Assembly: GCA_963712465.1 (NCBI GenBank)
Contig: CAVQHY010000006.1
Coordinates: 558,001 to 622,000 of the forward strand
Direction of reading: 5' to 3'
DNA from: CAVQHY01 sp963712465
GTDB lineage: Bacteria; Actinomycetota; Thermoleophilia; Gaiellales; Gaiellaceae
Length of the DNA stretch: 64,000 bases
The notes below the pieces were generated by a model. It saw only the letters and a program-made list of their open reading frames with translations. It made no database searches and was not told the DNA's origin. Positions 26,359 through 36,576 of the stretch are shown here, piece by piece. How positions within the stretch are numbered: position 1 is the first letter of the stretch; each line of letters opens with the position of its first letter. The position numbers were made by a program, and so were the translations under genes.

Positions 26359-29300
26359 TCGCTCTCGGGGTCAGCATCTCGGCCGCGTGCACGCCGACCA
26401 GCACCGGCGCCTGGTACATGACGTAGGCGGCGTCGGCGGCGGTCATGGTCGGGCCCCAGCTCACCTGGACGTCGTCGGCATGTTGCGTTGCCTTCTCCGG
26501 CTCTGTCGGCGCGGCCAGCGTGAACGTCGGGGTCGTGGCGCCGACGCCGACGAGCTCGCCCGTCGGTAGGACGTCGGGCCACGCGAGGTCGTTCCACACC
26601 TCGAGCGCGCCGTCGCGCGCGATGTCGAAGCCGAAGCGCGGCTCGCCCGGACGCTCCTTGATCACGAAGAACCAGCCGGGGTCGTCGCGTGCCTCGGCGT
26701 CTCGCCCTTGCGCCTCCTCCGCGGTCAGGTCGAAGCCGAAGAAGTAGATGTCGGGGTCGACGCTTGCGCCTCGTAGAGCGGCGTTCGCACCTTCGCGGGC
26801 GTGGGCGTCGCTCGGATCGGCGATGTCGACGAGCGCGCGCTCCTGGCTCTTGTCGATCGAGCCGTCGGCGTGCGTCTGCCAGCGCGCGCGATGCGCGTAG
26901 ATGACGGCGTTCGGGTACTTCTTGAGCAGCTCGCCGCGGATCACCAGCACGACCTCTTCGTCGCTCGGCCGCCGCCGGCCTGCGCGGTTGTCGTGGTCGC
27001 CGAGGTCCGAGTCGCCGCGGCCACAGGTGCAGCGGGGGGATGTCGCGCAGCTGCTCGCGCAGCTGCTGAGCGATCGGCTCGCGTCGGCGAGAAAGCTCGA
27101 GACGTCCCAGAACTGGCGGAAGTAGCTGCCGCGCTGGTCGGTCGGGTACTCGCGCCACAGCAGCTCGCGCGCGAACTCGTGGTTGAGCCCGACCATGTAC
27201 GCCTCGATGAAGCGCTGGTTGGTCTCGAGCAGCGTGATGCTGTTCGGGCTCGATCAGGTTGAGGTTGGGCAGGAAGAGCTCGGAGCCGAGATGTCGACCA
27301 GCGGCCGGTACATCGGCACGTCGAGCACCGGATAGGCCATCGCCTCCTGGAACTGCTCGGCGACGATCTTCGCGAAGCGCTCGGGCAGAGCGATGCCGTA
27401 GAGCACTCGGCGAGGGATCGTTACGTCGGGATCGAGGGCCTCGACCACTGCCGTCGCGAGCGCCGGGACGTCGAGCGCCGGACGAGCGGGCTCGAAGGCG
27501 GCGCGCTGCGAGGCGTCGCGCAGGCGCGCGGCGTCCGTCAGGGCGCCCTTGAAGCGGGTCGCCTCGACGCTGTCGCGCGCGCCGGTCGTGGGCGTGACGG
27601 CGTCGCCGGGTCGCGAGATCGTGAAGTCCGGGCTGGCCGGCAGGTCGGCGACGCCCTCGACGGTCTGCCCGGCCTCGTAGAGCGGATCGGCTCGCTTGAG
27701 ATCGGCGAGGACGCGGGTGAGGTAGAGCCACGCAGCCACGCCCGCGATGACGAGGACGATGCCGACGATCAGCGCGGCCGCCCCGCCGACGATCAGCGCG
27801 ATCACGAGGACCAGCACCGCGAGCACGAGCGCGGCGAAGCGCAGCCACGGCGCGCGGCGGAGCAGGGCGGCGAGCCAGCGCGGGATGCCGGGCGGGTCGG
27901 CCGCCGCCGCGGCGTCGTCGACGGTGACCACGCCGGCGGGACCTGCTTGGGCGGCGCGGCGGTCACGTCGCCGTCGGCGATGCGCTGCGCGAGAGAGGCG
28001 GCGAGGGAGGTGGCCGTGCCGGCCGCTCCGGCTCCGCCGCCGGCTGCCGCCTCCGGCCGCTCCGGCTCCGCCCGCAACGGCCCCGCCGCCCGCCGCTCCG
28101 CTCGCCTCGAGATGCCGCGCCACCCGCCCGCCCGGCCGCAGCATCCTCCGCAGTCGCCGCGCCGAGCGGCGCCTCCGGCATCGAGCTCTTCGCGACCTCG
28201 TGCGCCGCCGTGACCTGACCGCTCATCACCCGCGCCTGCACCGGCGCGGTGAGCAGAGTGACCTGCGGCGGCCTGCGCCGCAAGGAGCGGTGCGAGCTGC
28301 TCCGCGTGCCAGGCGTTCGCGACCTCGCGGCCGAGCTGGGCGGCGCGGATGCGCGCGTTGGCCTCGAGCACGTCGCCGACCTGCTCCCACGCGGCGCTCA
28401 TGAGCTCCTCCTGGCCGTCCTGCACGACGCGAGTGCCGAATCCGGCCGAGACGCGATGGCGCGGATCGAGGTTGAGCTGGTGCACCCAGTTGTCGTCGCG
28501 GATCGAGGGCTCTGCCGTCGCGCTCGGTCAGCAGCCGCTGGGTGAGCGCGTGCCAGCGCGCCGTAGAGCGGCGGCACGATCAGCGGATCCGGATCGCTGC
28601 CGCGCCATGGCGGCGGCGAGATAGTCGTCGGCCAGGTCGACCAGCGAGGCGAGCGCGCGCTGGAAGGGATGCGGATACGGCTGCGCCCAGTTGTCGTGGC
28701 GCTCGCGCTCCTGCTCGTGCCTCGGGGCTCAGCGCCTCGCGCGGGCACGCGCAGCGCGCCACCCAGCGGCAGCACGCCCGGCGAGTCGCTGGTCGGCGAT
28801 CGGCGGAAGATTCGCGCCGGGGTCGCGGCACGTCGATGTCGCGCGTGCCCACCCGCGCGGTCGACCGGCCGCGGGCTGCAGCATGCGCACGAGGTACTCG
28901 AAGTCGCCGACGCGCGCCGGTGCGGAAGAACCAACGGTGGTAGTACGGGGAGGTTCGCGCCCTCCTCGCGGCCCGGGTAGTCGGCCCACGCCGAGTGCGT
29001 GGCATCAGGCGTCGCTGCGGCCGGTCGAGCTTCAGCCCGGCGAGACGGCCGCTCTCGAACGCGGGCACGACGAACGCGTGGTAGGCGTCGTTCTCGGCCG
29101 AGCTTGCGCGGGCTGACGAGGCGCGAGTAGGCGAGATCGGGGTTCTCCGCGAGCGCGGCCGCGAAGCGCGGCAGCACCGTGGCCATGTCGTCGGAGACGA
29201 CGACGCCGTCGGGCACGAGCGCCGCGGTTGACGTGCACGTGCGCCCACGCCCACAGCTCGTCGGCCGCGGGCATCACGGACGGGTCCTTGATCGCGATCG

Positions 29301-29740
29301 ACGGCAGCGGCCGGCCGGGGATGGTGCAGTCGTCGAACTCGTCCTCGGTCAGCACGAGCAGCGCGATCCACGGCCGCAGGCGGCTCGGCCGCCGCGCTGT
29401 CGGCGCGGCGGGCGTGTAGCGCCACGGGAAGTCCTCGTCGTAGAACTCGATCGCCGGCAGATAGTTGGGCTCGAAGTTCGTGATCCAGTTGCGCGGCTCG
29501 GTGCGCACGATCGCGCGGCTGTCGATGCCGACCACGTCGCCGGGCCCGTACAGGTCGACGTCGCGCGCGACCGGTCGTGTCAGCGTCCCGCCGGCGAGCG
29601 CGGCGCCGGTGAGCGTCGAGCTCGACGCGCACGTTGGCGCGCAGCGCCGCGCCGCCGGGCGCGTCGGGCGCGGTGATGCGGTTGGCCAGGCCGTGGCGCA
29701 GCCAGGGCAGGAAACTGTAGGTGCCCAGCGGCGCGCTCAC
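26355..29740 (-). pseudogene. Operon gene C: large membrane-hairpin protein, heavily frameshifted
   Basis: Begins with GTG at 29740 (overlap GTGA with the stop of gene B): 'SAPLGTYSFLPWLRHGLANRIT...'. Piecing frames together gives a protein of roughly 1100 residues: 'WITNFEPNYLPAIEFYDEDFPWRYTPA', 'RPWIALLVLTEDEFDD', 'WVHQLNLDPRHRVSAGFGTRVVQ', a two-helix membrane hairpin near 27720-27850 ('LRFAALVLAVLVLVIALIVGG' then 'IVGIVLVIAGVAAWLYL'), 'VLYGIALPERFAKIVAEQFQEAMAYPVLDVPMYRPL' and 'HEFARELLWREYPTDQRG'. About a dozen frame changes are scattered over 3.4 kb. The ending that overlaps the next start (stop at 26355) is preferred over the one at 26330. Function unknown. Confidence 0.6.
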
Positions 29741-32700
29741 GCCGCCACCGCCTCGCTCGCCGGGATCACGTGCAGCTCCTGCGCCGCGAGCGCATCGGTC
29801 GACGCGAGCGCGTCCTGCGCCATCGCCTCGCTCTCGAAGACCTCGACCGCGCTGTTGTCGCGCCTGTTGGCGACGACGTAGCTCTCCGCGCCCGCCTTGA
29901 TCACGTCGGCGAAGGGCTGGCGCTCGTCCTTGCTGCGCTGCGAGAGCACCGAGCGGCTCGCGGCGTTGCCGCGCAGGAAGTGGTCGAACAGGCCGACCGG
30001 CAGGCCGCGGAAGCGCCGCGCGTGGCGGCGCCACGCGGTGTCGATGATGATCTCCTCGTAGCGGACGACGCGCGCGACCGCGTGCGCCGAGACGTACTGC
30101 TCGCCGGCCGCGGCCAGGTCGACGCCGCCGTGCTGGCGCTCGAACGCCGGTCGCGAGAGCTTGGCGGCGTCGTCGAGGTCGAGGAACTGCGCGCCGGCGA
30201 AGGACTCCGACGCGTCGGCCACCTTCGCCAGGCCGCCACCGGTGACGTTCAGCGCGAAGCGATTCGCGTCGGACGGTCGCTGCGCGCCGACGCGCGCCAC
30301 CGTCAGGTCGAGCGGCACGCTCTTCTGGCTCAGGCGCAGCGTCCCGAGCGGGTGGAGCACGAGCGTCTCGGCCGTGTCGTCGAGCTGGCGCAGCGACACC
30401 ATGAGGTTGGTTGCGTCGGGCAGCAGCGCGCGCCAGCTCTCGTTCTTGGCCAGCTCGCCTGCGAGCAGCTCGAGCACCTCGATCGCCGGCATGAGCGTCT
30501 CGACGACGTCGCCCCACGTGATGTCGAAGTCGGCCGACAGCGACCAGAACAGGAGCGAGATCGAGCCGGTGCCGCGCGCGCGCCACGGCGTCGGGCCCTC
30601 GAGCGTGAGGTGCACGCCGGATGCTGAAGCAGCCGACCCCGAAGGCCTTCAGCGACACCGACGCCGAGACCTCGATGACGAAGTACAAGGGCGAGAAGCG
30701 CAGCAGGGCGTCGAAGCCGAAGTGGCCCTCGAGGGCGAAGGCGTTGAAGCCGAAGAACAGCTCGGCCTGCGCGCCGAACTGCACCGTGTTGGTCGTGACC
30801 GCGAAGTAGGTCTCGGCCCGGATGCGCGCGTTGTCCTCGTTGAGGATGCTCAGCGCCAGGCGCTTCGGCGACGGGAAGGGCAGCGGCGGCGGCTTGAACG
30901 ACGGGTGGAAGCCGCCCACGCTGACGACGAAGTTCGCGTCGTCGCCGACCGCGATGAGCATTCCCATCTCGCCCTCGAGCGTCATCGTCAGCACGCGCGA
31001 CTCGAACAGCGCGGCGAAGAAGTAGCCGCGCTTCTTGTCGAACTCGATGGCGCCGGCGAAGTTCGCCTGGATGACGACGACGGGATCGTCGGCGGTCGGC
31101 AGCGCGAGCTTGAGGACGCCGACGATCGCGACGTTGCCGGGGATCTCGATGATGACGCCGACGGACAGGGTGATGAGCCCCGCGCCCCAGCCCAGCTTCG
31201 CCATCGGGCCGATCAGGAACGTGCCCTGCCGCGCCGGGAAGATCGTCCGCAGGTCCGAGATGATTCGCGGCGCGTTCGCGACGATGTCCGTCGGGAACAT
31301 GATCCCGTTGATCGCCCCGGTGCGGACGCCGAGCATGAGCGGCTCGAGGCGCATCGTGCGGTTGAGGCCCAGCAGCCCGCCCACGCCGATGAGCACGAAG
31401 CCGTAGCCGAGCTGCAGCCCGCTGCCGAACTCGGCCGTGATGATCACGAGCAGCGAGAAGCCGGGCGAGCCGTCGGGGTTCTTGGTCGCGATCAGCCCGA
31501 TCGCCTTCAGGCTCAGGAAGTCGGCGACGGTGAGCTCGAGCGCGCCCGCGTACTCGCCGCGGTCGACGTCGATGAACAGGTAGCCGCCGCCCTTGACCAC
31601 GCCCGCGTCGATCGAGAGCCCGATGCCGTTGGGTGGCTTGAAGCCGAGCGCGAGGTTGGCGGTGCCGAGGTTCCCGTCGCGGTTGGCCGGGAAGCTGAGC
31701 TCGACGCGCAGCCCGATGTTCTCGACCACGGCCTTCAGCGGGCCGAGCTCGCCCTTGATCGTCGCGCCGGCTTCGAGCGGGATGACGCCTGGCTTGGGGC
31801 GGATCGCCAGCGTGGCCGAGACGATCTCGATCGGCCCGAGCTGGATGTGCGCCGGCAGGCTGATCTCCAGGCCGCCGCTGCCGCCGAAGTAGATCCCCTG
31901 CTTGCTCGAGAGCCCGACGAGCAGCGCGACGTCGACGACCAGGCCGTCGCCGGGAAGCAACGAGGCCAGGAAGCTGTCGGAGTCGTCGCTCGCCGGCTTG
32001 ACCACGATCCGCCCGCCCTGCAGGTCGGCCTCGACGAACGCGTCGAGGCCGCCGCTCGCCGTGCGCACGCCCCCCATCAGCGACACCGTGCGGAACTCGA
32101 TGCGGCTGGCGTCGCGCGATCCGGCCAGGACGACCGGGTCGCCCTCGCTGCCGTGGACCGCGACGCCGAGGCCGAGCTCGCCACCGATGGCCGGCGTGCC
32201 GGACAGGAGATCGAACAGCACGTCGAGCTGATTCGGCCGGATGAGGATCCCGACGCCGCCGGCGGCGTCGAACGAGCCCTCGAGCACGATCGCGACGTTC
32301 TCGGCGATGTCGATCGTCTGCTCGAACTGGCCGCGCGCGTAGGGCAGCAAGGCGAATCCGGGCGCCTTGCCCGCGCCCGCGTCCGGGAGCGGGTAGACGC
32401 CGACGCCCGCCTCGACCTCGTCGTCGCCGAAGCGCGAGCCCAGCAGCGGGGCGCGCACGTAGCCGCGGTAGGGGTTAGTGACCGTCGACCCCTGCATGAG
32501 GATCGTCTCGACGGCATCGGGCACGCGGTCGAAGATCGTCTCGATCCCGAACGCCTCGGCCGCGTCGGCGACGTTATCGACGAAGGTCTCCTGGTTGAAG
32601 TCGGGCTGGCCGAACTTGTAGGCGTTGCGGAAGATCGCCGCCGGGTCGTCCAGCAGCTTGGCGATGTCCTCCCAGGCGATCACGCGCCGCACAAAGGGGC

Positions 32701-33151
32701 CGCGCAGGCCGGCGGCGGGGACCTCGACGAGCCGTATGACGCCGGCGAGCTTCAGCAGCTCGCCAATGCGCGGCTGGTAGTCGAGCAGGTACTCGATCGC
32801 AAGGAAGTCGACGAGCTGGCGCGGGAACTCGGCGACGAACTGCGCCGCGTCGACGGTCCCCGGCAGGCCGGTGGCGCTCCCGACGTCCGAGATCGCGCCG
32901 AGCGCAGAGCCGATCGCTTGCAGGAGCGCCGGCGCGCTGTCGGAGTCGATGTCGCCGGTCTCCACGAGCTCGACGACCGTCTGCGCCGGCGGCTGCAGCG
33001 CCGCGAGCGCGGATGGGACGGTCGTCATGTCCCAGCCCAGGTTGAGCATGAGCTCGGTGAACGAGCCCTCGTCCTCGAGCGCCCGCGTCACCGGGGCGAT
33101 CGCGAGCCCCAGCTCCTCGGCAAGCGCGGCGAGGGTGTCGCGATCGGCCAT
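29737..33151 (-). CDS. Operon gene B: DUF6603-like giant beta-rich protein, one frameshift
   Basis: About 1138 residues. Residues 1-200 are helical ('DTLAALAEELGLAIAPVTRALEDEGSF...'). From about residue 210 the chain becomes a long succession of short Gly-rich beta segments ('GGELGLGVAVHGSEGDPVVLAGSRD', 'LPAHIQLGPIEIVSATLAIRP', 'LLVIITAEFGSGLQLGYGFVLIGVGGLLGLNR', 'GTFLIGPMAKLGWGAGLITLSVGVIIEIPG'), which I recognise as the DUF6603 type of architecture. The frame changes near 30618 and continues as 'HLTLEGPTPWRARGTGSISLLFWS' to the stop at 29737. Start ATG overlaps the upstream TGA (TGATG). No signal peptide. The molecular role of DUF6603 proteins is unknown. Confidence 0.75.
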
Positions 33152-34359
33152 CAGGGGGCACCGGGGCTCACGTAGAAGAGCCCGGCCTCGCTCTCGAGCA
33201 GCTCGATGAACGCCGTGCCGCTGCCGCTGCGCGGCGGGAAGTAGTTGTAGATGAGCTGGTCCGTCGCCTTGCCGGTCATCGGCGGCTTGACCACGGGCAG
33301 CAGGACGTTGTACTCGTGGCGCGTGCCGACCCAGATGAAGGGGTCAGAGCTCAGCTTCTTCGGCGCCGTCCACGTGAAGCTGTCGAAGAAGGCGTCGAAC
33401 GTCGTGTGCCCGTACTGCTCGTAGACGGGGAAGCCGGTCGGGCCCCAGTTGGCCTGGTAGTCGTCCCTGGCGGCGAGCGCCGTCTTGAAGCCGGCCTTGG
33501 TCTTCACCGATGCCGGCGGGTTGTCGATCTTGACGTTGATCTTGGGCGTGGAATGGCGGAACTCGGCCATGCCGGACAACGTCTTGAACTTCTCGATCGT
33601 CCGCCCGAGCGAGACCGTGAACTCGATGGGCCGCTTGCCGACGCCGAGGTTCTTCGCTGCCTTCGGCAACCACGTGTCCCAGAGGTCGGGGATCGGGCTC
33701 GGCGTGGTGCTCGTCGCGTTGAACTGCTGGAAGCCCTTGGCGCGGTAGGCTGCGAGGAGGTCCGCGCGCTTCATCGCCGTGGGCGAGACGATCTCGTTGC
33801 TGTAGACGAGGTGCTCGAACGAGCCGAGGTTGGCGACGATCTTCTTCCTGCGTGTCTTGAAGATCGGGCGCACCGCGTAGAAGTGCTTTGGCGCGATGAC
33901 GGGGATCTTGCCGCCGAACAGCATCTTCAGGCCGTCGACGAACTTCGGGGCCTGCCCGACGCGACAGCCCTTGATGATCACCCGGACCGGCGCCCGCTGA
34001 CCCTGCGCCGTGGTGTACATGTCAGGCGGGATGCGCAGGCGATTGCGGCGCGTCACGTCGTCCCAGGCGGCCTTGAGGACCGCGTAGCTCACCGCGCGCG
34101 GCGCGATCGCGTCGATGTCGATCTCCAGCCACCCCGTGTCGTTGCCGTGTGAGCCAAGCACGAGGTCGGAGACCGGGAGGGTCTGGGTCGTGTCCACGTG
34201 CCGGATGAAGTCGGTGACCGTGGTCACGCCGGACGTCTCGATCAGCGTCGTGTCCAGCGCCGCGGTGCCGTCGGTCCGGTCTCGCAACAGCTGCTGGAGC
34301 ATCTTGAGCCTGCTCTCCGTCCCCGGAGCGAAGGCGAAGTCCACACCGTCTCCCTGCAT
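33151..34359 (-). CDS. Operon gene A: putative clan CD (caspase-like) protein
   Basis: A 402-residue intact frame, first gene of the operon. Residues 65-76 read 'DLVLGSHGNDTG' and residues 126-137 'RVIIKGCRVGQA': a hydrophobic strand ending in S-H-G and a second ending in G-C-R-x-G, 61 residues apart. This is the spacing and context of the catalytic His/Cys dyad in caspase-like clan CD folds (inference; no family assignment made). 'MLFGGKIPVIAPKHFY' follows as a third strand. The C-terminal half contains 'EFTVSLGRTIEKFKTLSGMAEF' and ends 'AFIELLESEAGLFYVSPGAP'. Stop overlaps the next start (TGATG). An inverted repeat upstream likely separates it from the hydrolase gene. Confidence 0.65.
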   Translation of the reverse strand: MQGDGVDFAFAPGTESRLKMLQQLLRDRTDGTAALDTTLIETSGVTTVTDFIRHVDTTQTLPVSDLVLGSHGNDTGWLEIDIDAIAPRAVSYAVLKAAWDDVTRRNRLRIPPDMYTTAQGQRAPVRVIIKGCRVGQAPKFVDGLKMLFGGKIPVIAPKHFYAVRPIFKTRRKKIVANLGSFEHLVYSNEIVSPTAMKRADLLAAYRAKGFQQFNATSTTPSPIPDLWDTWLPKAAKNLGVGKRPIEFTVSLGRTIEKFKTLSGMAEFRHSTPKINVKIDNPPASVKTKAGFKTALAARDDYQANWGPTGFPVYEQYGHTTFDAFFDSFTWTAPKKLSSDPFIWVGTRHEYNVLLPVVKPPMTGKATDQLIYNYFPPRSGSGTAFIELLESEAGLFYVSPGAP

Positions 34360-34380
34360 TGGGGCCGGGCGCGACCGATC

Positions 34381-35020
34381 CTATTCAGGCCGGCTCGCGC
34401 CTGGCAAGCCAGGTTGCTCAGTCGATGCGCTCGACGGCCGTCTTGCTGTCGATGGCCGCCGGGAGACCAGGCACCGGTGGAGGTGACACCTGGGTAGGCG
34501 TCGGCAGAGCATGTGGCGCGGTAGCCAGCACACGCCACATGCTCTGCGCGAACGATCGATGGGGTCAGTGTTCGACCGTCGGAATGGCGATGGGCGGAAC
34601 TGTCTCCGCCCCTCGCCGATTCGTGCGACATCGAGTGCGATCAGGGCCAGGTTCGCACCCACAGCCGCTCCGACGATCGTGGTGATGACCGCCAGAAGCC
34701 CGGCTGTTGCGCCGAATCCCAGCCATGCGCCGAGGAGGGCTCCTGCTGCTGCGACCGAGATGCCGATTGTCGTGGCCCTGGCCGACCGGTTCGGGTTGAC
34801 CCAGGCCAAGTAGGGTCCCCAGGGCGATCGGCGTGCCGATCGAGACGGCCAGGAGTGGATCGTCGAGGGCCACCGTCGGCAGCGCCACGAGCTCGATCAT
34901 CAGGCCGATAACATCCGCGAGGCGGCACCAGCAGGTAGACGATCGCAGCGTCGCGCTCGCCTTGCGTCCGAAGCCGCCGCGCTTGTGCACGCGGCGCCAC
35001 ATCAGCGGCGGCGAGGACAA
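34381..35020 (-). pseudogene. Detached membrane domain of the upstream alpha/beta hydrolase
   Basis: Three frames together encode a plausible membrane domain: 'GIGGAMMGLALIVVLAA' (near 35040), 'LMWRRVHKRGGFGRKA' and 'LMIELVALPTVALDDPLLAVSIGTPIALG' (35.0-34.8 kb), and 'AWVNPNRSARATTIGISVAA' with 'LLAVITTIVGAAVGANLALIALDVAR' (34.8-34.6 kb). The order and hydrophobicity suggest one continuous C-terminal domain, about four membrane helices, belonging to the hydrolase whose frame ends at 35002. At least two indels separate the parts. The true stop is unclear and may lie before the hairpin at 34504-34547. Confidence 0.5.
34504..34547 (-). terminator. Perfect 15-bp inverted repeat
   Basis: GCAGAGCATGTGGCG pairs exactly with CGCCACATGCTCTGC across a 14-base loop. 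It lies downstream of the hydrolase/membrane domain and 145 bases upstream of operon gene A on the minus strand. It is a likely terminator isolating the five-gene operon, or an operator for it. Confidence 0.55.
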
Positions 35021-36576
35021 CGATCAGTGCGAGGCCCATCATGGCGCCGCCGATGCCTTGCCGATGCGGTCTGCGTGACGTCGGGTGTGAAGTCGACCGA
35101 TTGATGTGTGTACAGCGAGTCGTCGACCTTGCCTGTGTCATAGAAGGTGTTCATCAGGTGCGTGCTCGCCTTGGTCTGTTCGCTCCAGAAGGAGGTTGTG
35201 TGGCCGAGGTCGGCGAGTACGACCTGGTGGCCGTTGGGCAGGTAGGGGAGGACCTCCTTGGTCGCGCCTTGGGGTGGGGTCGCGACGTCCAGTGTGCCGC
35301 CGATCAGGAGCGTCTCTACCTTCGAGGTTCGGACGCGGGTGTACTCGCTCTCGGTCGGGTTGGCCGGCCAGGCGTGCACCAGGCCTCCGCCACCGAAGTT
35401 GAACTCAGTTCCTGGGTTGCCGATGATCGAGTCGCGGCCGTTCTCGCTGACCGAGAAGTAGCGCTCTGCAGCTTGGTGGTCGGCCCTGGTCACAGCTGCG
35501 ACATCGCCCCAGACGAACGACGTGGGGAAGGCGAGCTGGGCAAGCAGGGACTCGAACCAGAGTCCGCTCGCGTCGCCGTGGGCGGCCGAGACGCAGGCGT
35601 TGAGGGTCATCGGGCCGGAGAGCGGCGCGGCTTCGGAGGTCGACTCCATGAGTCCGTAGAAGCTGGCGATCCGCGCGTCGCCCTTCTTGATCGGCAAGAA
35701 CAACCAGCGGTCCGGCATGTGTGCGGCGGTCCGCGTTAGTAACGCCGCGAGATCGCCGGTGCGCTTGTGGCACGAGGCGTCAGCCGCACAGAGGCGGGCG
35801 TAGCGGCGGATCTGCTCGTCCGTCGTCTTCGGGTTCCAGAGGAAGTGGCCGGGTGGGTTGACGCCGATCATCACCGAGCGGTAGATGGCCGTCGGGTAGC
35901 GCCAGGAGTAGATCGTCGCGGTGCGGGTGCCTACGCTCTCGCTCACCAGGTCGATCTGGTGGTAGCCGAGCGCTTTGCGCGCCGTCTCGAGGTCGTCGAC
36001 CCGTTGGGGTAGTCCGTAGCCGGCGAGATCGATGCCGTTTTCCTGCAGCCGCTTGGCGCACAAGCGGAAGGCGTTTGAGTAGGCATGGAAGGACTTCTCG
36101 CCGAGGAAGTCGGCGGAGTGCTTGAGGGCGGACTCGACTTCGGGGCAGTCGAGTCGGACGGAGCCGTCGATGCCGCGGTAGCCGACGAGGACGACGTCGT
36201 GCTTGTCGGTGAAGCGACTTGCGTCCTTGAACTGCATGTTCGTGATGCCGGGCCCCCCTTCAAGACGGAAGATCGGTGCGCCCGGGTGCGCCGAATGCGC
36301 ACGGATGCGGGTGACCGGCAGGGCGATCAGCCGTGAGTGCGGGTCGGCCCGGTTCTCGCGCACGACGAGCGTCCCGCAGTCGGCGCGGTAGCCGCCGCTC
36401 TCGGTGTTGTAGGTGCAGCTCTTGAGGGTCAGCTGGCCTGCATGCGCGCCGGCAGGCACGGAGACCGATTTGGAGCTGCTGGCGAAATGGAGGTAGCCGA
36501 GGCCGAGCCCAACCAGTGCAATCAGCACCAGCCCGGCTGCGCGGCCACGACCGAACGACTTGATCGAGGCGTACAT
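35002..36576 (-). CDS. Exported alpha/beta hydrolase (TAP-like), 3' end frameshifted
   Basis: A protein of about 524 residues in this frame. An N-terminal signal/anchor 'AAGLVLIALVGLGLGYLHFA' precedes a SCO-TAP-like alpha/beta hydrolase: 'PIFRLEGGPGITNMQF', 'HDVVLVGYRGIDGSVRLDCPEVE', the nucleophile region 'IDLVSESVGTRTATIYSWRYP' (S-x-S-x-G variant), 'LLIGGTLDVATPPQGA' with the acid Asp, and 'VVLADLGHTTSFW' with the His. Such enzymes are secreted or membrane-bound peptidases or esterases acting outside the cell. After 'SVDFTPDV' the frame drifts into a basic tail, and a membrane domain continues in other frames. ATG 36576 follows a GAAAGGAA site. Confidence 0.85.
   Translation of the reverse strand: MYASIKSFGRGRAAGLVLIALVGLGLGYLHFASSSKSVSVPAGAHAGQLTLKSCTYNTESGGYRADCGTLVVRENRADPHSRLIALPVTRIRAHSAHPGAPIFRLEGGPGITNMQFKDASRFTDKHDVVLVGYRGIDGSVRLDCPEVESALKHSADFLGEKSFHAYSNAFRLCAKRLQENGIDLAGYGLPQRVDDLETARKALGYHQIDLVSESVGTRTATIYSWRYPTAIYRSVMIGVNPPGHFLWNPKTTDEQIRRYARLCAADASCHKRTGDLAALLTRTAAHMPDRWLFLPIKKGDARIASFYGLMESTSEAAPLSGPMTLNACVSAAHGDASGLWFESLLAQLAFPTSFVWGDVAAVTRADHQAAERYFSVSENGRDSIIGNPGTEFNFGGGGLVHAWPANPTESEYTRVRTSKVETLLIGGTLDVATPPQGATKEVLPYLPNGHQVVLADLGHTTSFWSEQTKASTHLMNTFYDTGKVDDSLYTHQSVDFTPDVTQTASARHRRRHDGPRTDRCPRRR

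Noticed and set aside
30161..33175. A 1004-residue open frame on the plus strand opposite gene B
   Set aside because: Composition is Arg/Asp/Glu/Val/Leu-rich with no domain. It is the antisense of a GC-rich gene with third-position bias, which commonly yields long shadow frames; gene B has the coherent protein sequence and the overlapping start/stop contacts.
19124..34359. Contractile injection (eCIS) or prophage tail cluster
   Set aside because: Despite large coupled genes, no sheath, tube, baseplate, spike, AAA ATPase or tape-measure-like protein was recognised.
34641..35141. An independent small membrane-protein gene
   Set aside because: The stretch continues the hydrolase coding order in other frames and lacks its own ribosome site, so it is treated as a detached domain.
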